The position numbers and the translations under genes were made by a program. DNA of 5,139 bases from Verrucomicrobiota bacterium. Lineage in GTDB: Bacteria; Verrucomicrobiota; Verrucomicrobiia; Verrucomicrobiales; Verrucomicrobiaceae. Location of the stretch: assembly GCA_009885275.1 (NCBI GenBank), contig VFKY01000209.1, positions 1-5,139 on the forward strand, in the 5' to 3' direction. Positions 1 to 5,139 of the stretch are shown piece after piece (position 1 is the first letter of the stretch; every line of letters begins with the position of its first letter). The notes under the pieces were generated by a model. The model did not search any database, had not been told where the DNA came from, and saw only the letters and a program-made list of their open reading frames with translations.

Positions 1-2
1 TG

Positions 3-857
3 CCACCGCATCCCGGTCCCGTGGTTGCCATTGACGCTCTGCATGCCAACACCGGGATGGTGCTAGCGTTAGGCTTCCTCGTCGGGCTCCCTACGGCTGC
101 CGTGGCGGGTCCGCTTTTTGCCCGATGGGCGGTGAAACATGTATCCGCCAATCCGCCCGTGCTCAATGAAGAGCTCAAGACAACAAGACCTCTGCCGGGA
201 TTTGGAGAAACGCTTAGCGTGGTGATTTTACCAGTATCTCTCATGCTGCTTTCCACCATTGCAGAGCTGGTATTGCCCGCTACAAATCCTGTGCGTGCGA
301 CCATCAATTTCATCGGACATCCTGTCATTGCTCTCACCGTCGGGTTGTTCTTCGCCATGTGGGTCTTTTGTAAATCCTGTAAATTCACCCGCGAGGATTG
401 CCTTGCCTTCACGGAACAGAGTATCTCGAAAATTGGCATGACCCTGTTAGTCGTAGGCGCCGGTGGTGGCTTTGCCAGAGTGCTTCGCGAAGCTGGAGTC
501 GCGAGCGAACTTGGAACCCTCGCCAGTGCTTGGCATTTACCGCTTTTGATTTACGGATGGCTCATCGCCGCAATCATTCGCGTCGCCACGGGATCCGCCA
601 CCGTCGCGATTACCACTGCCGCCGGATTGCTCGCACCAATGCTGGCCTCACATCCCGAAGCCAATCGCGAGCTACTGGTTCTCTCCCTCGGTTTTGGATC
701 CCTCTTCCTCTCCCATTTGAATGACGGCGGATTTTGGATCGTAAAGGAAAGCCTTGGCCTCACGGTAACTCAGACATTAAAGACTTGGACGATCACGGAA
801 TCACTCATCGGCGTTGCCGGGCTTGGTTTTACCCTTCTCCTTAATCTCTTACTTTAA
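3..857 (+). CDS. GntP-family permease (gluconate/organic acid:H+ symporter type), C-terminal part, truncated by window edge
   Basis: This is the C-terminal 284 residues of an integral inner-membrane permease. The frame is open to the left edge, and its first residues PPHPGP are a conserved GntP-family motif. The GTG at 21 therefore lies inside the gene and is not its start. Family members are about 440-450 residues, so roughly 160 are missing. Other family signatures are visible: the glycine-rich GAGGGFARVLREAG at fragment residues 152-165, RVATGSATVAITTAAG at 193-208, and NDGGFW with a following KESLGLT at 240-252. About seven hydrophobic segments alternate with short charged loops, and the protein ends in a hydrophobic LLLNLLL tail. 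Known members import gluconate, other sugar acids or D-serine by proton symport. The substrate cannot be read from sequence. The next gene starts 3 bases after the stop, so the dipeptidase is probably co-transcribed and the cargo may be related to its substrate (inference). Confidence 0.93.
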   Translation, partial: PPHPGPVVAIDALHANTGMVLALGFLVGLPTAAVAGPLFARWAVKHVSANPPVLNEELKTTRPLPGFGETLSVVILPVSLMLLSTIAELVLPATNPVRATINFIGHPVIALTVGLFFAMWVFCKSCKFTREDCLAFTEQSISKIGMTLLVVGAGGGFARVLREAGVASELGTLASAWHLPLLIYGWLIAAIIRVATGSATVAITTAAGLLAPMLASHPEANRELLVLSLGFGSLFLSHLNDGGFWIVKESLGLTVTQTLKTWTITESLIGVAGLGFTLLLNLLL

Positions 858-860
858 CCA

Positions 861-1949
861 ATGAATACTCCCTTCATTTTCGACGCTCACCTCGATCTCT
901 CTCTCAATGCGTTGGAGTGGAACCGCGATCTAACCAAACCACTGGCAGAAATACGCGAACGAGAAAAGCATCTGCAAGACAAACCGGACCGCGGTCACGG
1001 CACTGTATGTCTGCCTGAAATGCGCCGTACACGTGTCGGTCTCTGTGTCGCCACTCAGATCGCTCGTGTAGAGCATGATCAATACAGTCCGGTCGCCGGT
1101 TGGCGCAGTCCAGCTCAAGCATACGCCATGACACAAGGACAACTTGCCTGGTATCGCGCCATGGAGGAATCGAGTGAAATGGTTTCTATTCGCAACACAC
1201 AGGATCTTGATATTCACCTGCAAAAATGGATGCAGGTCGATGATGCGACCGCTGCAAAACTACCTATCGGTTACATCATGAGTCTTGAAGGCGCGGATTC
1301 ACTGATCACGCTTGATCACTTGGAGCGCTCATGGAATGAAGGTCTCCGAGCCGTAGGCCCTGCTCATTATGGGCCTGGCGTCTATGCTCAAGGAACCAGC
1401 ACTGAAGGTCCTTTTCCTGCGCGCGGGTTGGATCTTTTGCGCGAGATGGATCGACTGAACATGATCCTCGATGCCACGCATTTGAGTGACGCCTGTTTCT
1501 GGCAGGCGCTTGATTTGTATCAGGGGCCAATCTGGGCGAGTCATCACAATTCTCGCAGCCTCGTTCCTCATCAGCGGCAGTTAAGTGATGAAATGTTTCA
1601 AGCTCTCTCTGCACGTGGTGCCGTCATCGGGGTGACGTTTGATGCTTGGATGATGACCCCTGGTTGGGAGCGGGGAAAAAGCACTCCGCAATCCATTCAA
1701 CTTCGATTAGAGAAGATTGTTGAGCATCTTGATCACTACTGCCAAATCGCAGGCAACGTTGACCATGTTGGGCTTGGCACAGATCTCGATGGAGCTTTCG
1801 GCACGGAACAAACCCCCATGGATTTAAACTCTATCGCCGATTTGCAAAAGCTGCCTGACCTCCTCAAGTCACGAGGTTACAGCGAAAGCGACATCAACGG
1901 CATTCTCCACGGCAACTTTGTCCGTTTTCTCCGTGGTGCCCTAAAATAA
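861..1949 (+). CDS. Membrane dipeptidase (renal dipeptidase family, peptidase M19)
   Basis: This 362-residue protein is a zinc dipeptidase of family M19, an amidohydrolase-fold enzyme. The family hydrolyses dipeptides and often accepts a D-residue at the C-terminal position. The binuclear zinc ligands can be placed by analogy with human renal dipeptidase: His10 and Asp12 in FDAHLDLS, bridging Glu143 in SLEGADS, His207 in DATHLSD and His228 in ASHHNSR. Arg239 in PHQRQLSD fits the substrate-binding arginine, and Asp308 in HVGLGTDLDG fits the catalytic aspartate. Length is normal for bacterial members. I see no signal peptide or lipobox, so it is probably cytoplasmic. The ATG at 861 lies 3 bases after the permease stop with no Shine-Dalgarno, suggesting translational coupling. 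A role in using or recycling D-amino-acid-containing dipeptides is plausible but inferred. The stop lies 9 bases from the convergent PII gene. Confidence 0.95.
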   Translation: MNTPFIFDAHLDLSLNALEWNRDLTKPLAEIREREKHLQDKPDRGHGTVCLPEMRRTRVGLCVATQIARVEHDQYSPVAGWRSPAQAYAMTQGQLAWYRAMEESSEMVSIRNTQDLDIHLQKWMQVDDATAAKLPIGYIMSLEGADSLITLDHLERSWNEGLRAVGPAHYGPGVYAQGTSTEGPFPARGLDLLREMDRLNMILDATHLSDACFWQALDLYQGPIWASHHNSRSLVPHQRQLSDEMFQALSARGAVIGVTFDAWMMTPGWERGKSTPQSIQLRLEKIVEHLDHYCQIAGNVDHVGLGTDLDGAFGTEQTPMDLNSIADLQKLPDLLKSRGYSESDINGILHGNFVRFLRGALK

Positions 1950-1958
1950 CACCAGAAC

Positions 1959-2985
<1,027 letters not shown>

Positions 2986-3026
2986 CTCCTGCAAACTTGT
3001 CAGTTTTTTTACCCTAAACAATAATC

Positions 3027-3761
3027 ATGCTTCATCTGCGATTACTTCTGCCTTGGGGCATCTCCATTGTGCTGTTCATGACCATGGTTAGTTGCGAAAC
3101 AACAAGCTCGCGAGGCAACGCCTGGGATCACAAGCTCGGTGGCGTAGCTGTTGATAAAAAAGTACCTCCCGTTGCCCTGCTCAAGGAGATCAACCTGAAG
3201 CAAGACATGGTGCGTCTTGGCACTGCCGGTCGCAAACGCGTGCGCCGCATGAATGTGAAATACATCACCATTCACAGCACCCAGAACTACACGGGTAACG
3301 CCTATAATCATGCACTCGCCTTAAAACGCGGTGCACTCACGGCAACGAAGCGCGTTGGCGGAAATCGTATCGGCTTTCTCATCTGGCATTTTACAATACA
3401 AGATAATATTGCCATTCAACACCTGCCAACCAATGAACAGGGAGAGCACGCTGACTTTGATGGCCCCGGTAATAACTACAGTATCGGTATCGAGATGTGT
3501 GAGCACCATGGCAACGATCTCGCGAGGACCATTGATCACACGGCTAAACTAACTGCCTACCTCATGTGGGAATACAAATTACCCATCAGCAGCGTCAAAC
3601 CCCATTACCACTGGCCTCGTCGTGGATGCAATCCCCCCAACAAGGATTGTCCGCATTTTCTTCTCGAGAATGGAAAGCCCGGAACCACATGGCGATGGTT
3701 CCTCAATCGTGTGCAAGCTGAATACTCACGACTTGTTCCAGGACCTGCACCGAGAATTTAA
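3027..3761 (+). CDS. Lipoprotein N-acetylmuramoyl-L-alanine amidase (Amidase_2 / CwlA-like)
   Basis: This 244-residue enzyme is predicted to cleave the bond between N-acetylmuramic acid and L-alanine in peptidoglycan. Residues 1-22 form a lipoprotein signal peptide (hydrophobic core LLLPWGISIVLFMTM) ending in the lipobox-like MVSC, so Cys23 is probably lipidated. Glu24 at +2 is not the Asp inner-membrane retention signal known from enterics. A polar linker runs to about residue 75. The Amidase_2 domain follows: His83 in YITIHSTQN, WHFTIQD at 120-126 with IQHLPTNEQGEHA after it, the core NNYSIGIEMCEH (149-160), His193 in KPHYHW, and Lys206/Cys208 in NKDCPH. By analogy with T7 lysozyme, His83, His193 and Cys208 are the zinc ligands and Lys206 is catalytic. 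The pattern most resembles CwlA-type amidases. The start has no Shine-Dalgarno. The gene follows DUF2062 by 41 bases, so co-transcription is likely but unproven. Confidence 0.92.
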   Translation: MLHLRLLLPWGISIVLFMTMVSCETTSSRGNAWDHKLGGVAVDKKVPPVALLKEINLKQDMVRLGTAGRKRVRRMNVKYITIHSTQNYTGNAYNHALALKRGALTATKRVGGNRIGFLIWHFTIQDNIAIQHLPTNEQGEHADFDGPGNNYSIGIEMCEHHGNDLARTIDHTAKLTAYLMWEYKLPISSVKPHYHWPRRGCNPPNKDCPHFLLENGKPGTTWRWFLNRVQAEYSRLVPGPAPRI

Positions 3762-3781
3762 GGCTACTATTAACGCCTCAA
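3758..3781. terminator. Weak inverted repeat spanning two convergent stop codons, possible bidirectional terminator
   Basis: TTAAGGC (3758-3764) and GCCTCAA (3775-3781) can pair across a 10-base loop. Six of seven positions are Watson-Crick, and the remaining one is a G-U pair in the minus-strand RNA (an A-C mismatch in the plus-strand RNA). The hairpin covers the stop codons of both the amidase and the cysteine desulfurase. No clear T-tract follows in either direction, so it is a poor intrinsic terminator. Confidence 0.22.
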
Positions 3782-4947
3782 TTTAACTTCACTGACCCTG
3801 CCACGGTAAGTGACTTGAATTTGCTTACGCAAGCGATCACCAGATCGGCTGCTATTACTGTCTCTGCCATGGTATTAAAATGCGACCATGAAAAGCGCAG
3901 GGTGCTTCCTGCATGAACAGCGTCACAACCCATGGCCTCCAACACACGAGAAGGGTGCAGCGCCTCGGCATGACAAGCTGACCCCGCCGAGCAGGCTACG
4001 CCCTTCTCATCAAGTAGGATTAGCATCGCAGCAGCGTCCACTCCCGGGAAGCACAGGCTGCTAGTATTGGGCAAACGATGCTCCAGACTGCCATTCACCT
4101 TAGTGTCAGGTAACGCGACCATTATCATTTTTTCAAAGGCATCACGCATCGATTTAATGGCGACAGCACCCTCATGAGACAGTCGCTCGCGCATCATCTC
4201 AGCCGCCTTACCCATGGCTACGATCGATGCCATATTCTCGGAACCTGAACGCCGCCCAAACTCCTGACCGCCGCCAAGAATCCATGGCTTGAAGCGTACG
4301 CGCCGACTGATAAAAAGGGCACCAACGCCTTTGGGTGCGTGAAATTTATGACCACTCATGCTGAGATAATCGATGGGTGTTGTTTTCACCGACACAGGGA
4401 TTTTGCCCATCGCTTGCACCGCATCGGTGTGAAACATCGCACCATGATCATGGGCATACTGCGCTGCTTTTTCGATCGGTGAAAGCACTCCAGTTTCGTT
4501 GTTCGCCCACATCACACTGACCAAAGCTGTCTGACCTTCTTTGACACAGCTCTTTAATTCTTCCGCGTCCAATAAACCTTGATGATCCACATCGAGATAG
4601 CTGACATAACGCTCAGACTCCGACCAACGTTTTGCCGGCTCCAATACCGCGGGGTGCTCAGTCTTTACCGTGATAAAATGGGACTTTCGCGGGTGACTCA
4701 ATGTCAGCGCAGAACCAATGGCCGCATTGTTCGATTCCGTGCCACCACTCGTAAAGACAATCTCGTCCGGAGCCGCATCAATCAAAGCCGCCACTTGCTC
4801 CCGCGCCATCACCAATGCTTTTTTAACGACACGGGCACTCGAATACGATGCTGATGGATTCGCATAATGATCTCTCAAAAAAGGCAGCATGACTTCCAAC
4901 ACCTCTGGATCAATCGGTGTGGTGGCGTTGGCATCCAGATAAATCAT
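3778..4947 (-). CDS. Cysteine desulfurase, NifS/IscS type (group I)
   Basis: This 389-residue PLP enzyme converts L-cysteine to L-alanine, leaving sulfur as a persulfide on an active-site cysteine for Fe-S cluster assembly or tRNA thiolation. The N-terminus MIYLDANATTPIDPEV is typical of the family. TSGGTESNN (66-74) binds the PLP phosphate, His98 in KTEHPA stacks on the cofactor, and NNETGVLSP (149-157), Asp175 and Gln178 in HTDAVQ contact the ring. Lys201 in MSGHKFHAPKG forms the Schiff base. Cys325 in CSAGSACHAEALHPSRVL is the catalytic cysteine on the long loop of group I enzymes, unlike the SufS type. GRRSGSEN (231-238) is also conserved. Length is normal and the gene looks intact. No iscU, iscR, nif or mnmA gene is adjacent in the window, so the pathway is unassigned. 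The ATG at 4947 opens the family similarity and has no Shine-Dalgarno. Confidence 0.95.
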   Translation of the reverse strand: MIYLDANATTPIDPEVLEVMLPFLRDHYANPSASYSSARVVKKALVMAREQVAALIDAAPDEIVFTSGGTESNNAAIGSALTLSHPRKSHFITVKTEHPAVLEPAKRWSESERYVSYLDVDHQGLLDAEELKSCVKEGQTALVSVMWANNETGVLSPIEKAAQYAHDHGAMFHTDAVQAMGKIPVSVKTTPIDYLSMSGHKFHAPKGVGALFISRRVRFKPWILGGGQEFGRRSGSENMASIVAMGKAAEMMRERLSHEGAVAIKSMRDAFEKMIMVALPDTKVNGSLEHRLPNTSSLCFPGVDAAAMLILLDEKGVACSAGSACHAEALHPSRVLEAMGCDAVHAGSTLRFSWSHFNTMAETVIAADLVIACVSKFKSLTVAGSVKLN

Positions 4948-5127
4948 ATGAGAGCTTCAGCAGAGTAGGAATGAGGTCAAATGGAAGTGATGCCCAACAA
5001 TACCAAGTGACCATACTTCCGCCATTGCTTTCTCAACGCTGTCCACTTTATCGAAGCAAGATCGGTGGGTCGGTGGGTCGGTGGGTCGGTGAAAAATGAG
5101 AGTAGAATGATTGCGTCAAGGGGATTC
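4948..5127. other. Upstream region of the cysteine desulfurase gene (intergenic, with octamer repeat)
   Basis: These 180 bases probably carry the desulfurase promoter. The best minus-strand match is TTGAGA (5036-5031) and TATGGT (5015-5010), 5/6 and 4/6 to consensus, but the 15-base spacer is short. A weak plus-strand pair, TTGCTT (5025-5030) and TTATCG (5048-5053) with 17 bases between, could serve a rightward gene. A tandem octamer lies in the middle. Two short overlapping minus-strand frames run through it, one of 50 codons at 5129-4977 and one ending at 4957. Neither resembles a protein I recognise. Confidence 0.5.
5062..5091. repeat. Tandem octanucleotide repeat, unit TCGGTGGG, 3.75 copies
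   Basis: Three perfect copies of TCGGTGGG (5062-5069, 5070-5077, 5078-5085) are followed by six bases of a fourth (5086-5091). The 30-base array is G-rich on the plus strand, with seven runs of two or three G, enough for a two-tetrad G-quadruplex in principle. Unit length is not a multiple of three, so copy-number change would shift any reading frame through it. It lies 114-144 bases upstream of the desulfurase start. Confidence 0.95.
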
Positions 5128-5139
5128 ATGATGCCGAAA
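5128..5139 (+). CDS. Possible start of a plus-strand gene cut by the window edge
   Basis: AAGGGG at 5118-5123 resembles a Shine-Dalgarno sequence and is followed by ATG codons at 5128 (4 bases away) and 5131 (7 bases away). The spacing favours 5131. Only four codons (MMPK) are inside the window, so no product can be named. The start would make this gene divergent from the cysteine desulfurase. The opposite strand is also open here, so the call is tentative. Confidence 0.3.

Noticed and set aside
551..763. Minus-strand open frame inside the permease gene
   Set aside because: It is antisense to strongly conserved GntP motifs and has no recognisable domain, so it is a shadow of the real gene.
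1934..1954. Inverted repeat TGGTG-N11-CACCA at the end of the dipeptidase gene
   Set aside because: The arms are five bases, the loop is long, and no T-tract follows on either strand, so it is not convincing as a terminator between the convergent genes.
2993..3010. Possible intrinsic terminator after DUF2062: AAACT, 4-base loop, AGTTT, then a T run to 3010
   Set aside because: The stem is only 5 pairs with a single G-C, too weak to call, although the 7-T run is notable.
5062..5091. CRISPR or iteron array
   Set aside because: The units are 8 bases, directly abutting and without spacers, and no cas or replication initiator gene is nearby.
4917..5099. A 60-codon plus-strand open frame through the octamer repeat
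   Set aside because: It begins inside the desulfurase gene on the opposite strand, is low-complexity across the repeat (GGSVGRWVG) and resembles no known family.

Overview
The window reads as ordinary chromosomal DNA from a Gram-negative, moderate-GC bacterium. I infer a Verrucomicrobiota-like lineage with modest confidence. The protein families are those of a free-living bacterium with outer-membrane lipoproteins. The five visible gene starts (membrane dipeptidase, PII, DUF2062, amidase, cysteine desulfurase) lack a convincing Shine-Dalgarno sequence, as in several non-proteobacterial phyla. No rRNA, tRNA, mobile element, phage gene or CRISPR array is visible. No intergenic gap exceeds about 200 bases.

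Layout from left to right. Positions 1-857 (+) hold the C-terminal two thirds of a GntP-family permease, cut by the window edge. After a 3-base gap comes an intact M19 membrane dipeptidase (861-1949, +), so the two very probably share a transcript. Next, convergent to it, is a complete PII signal-transduction gene (glnB/glnK type, 1959-2297, -). A 100-base divergent spacer, with a promoter-like sequence and an inverted repeat in front of the PII gene, separates it from a DUF2062 membrane protein (2398-2985, +). That gene is followed 41 bases later by a lipoprotein N-acetylmuramoyl-L-alanine amidase (3027-3761, +). A NifS/IscS-type cysteine desulfurase (3778-4947, -) converges on the amidase with 16 bases between the stop codons. 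The last 192 bases form its upstream region. They contain a 3.75-copy octanucleotide tandem repeat and, at the very edge, a possible start of a plus-strand gene with a good ribosome binding site.

Functionally these look like four small independent transcription units: dipeptide or organic-acid uptake and cleavage (permease plus dipeptidase), nitrogen/carbon sensing (PII), cell-envelope maintenance (DUF2062 plus amidase), and sulfur mobilisation for Fe-S clusters or thiolated tRNA (cysteine desulfurase). I see no convincing evidence for an undescribed multi-gene system. The points most worth a second look are the octamer repeat upstream of the desulfurase, which could switch the reading frame of a small minus-strand ORF, and the inverted repeat overlapping the predicted PII promoter.
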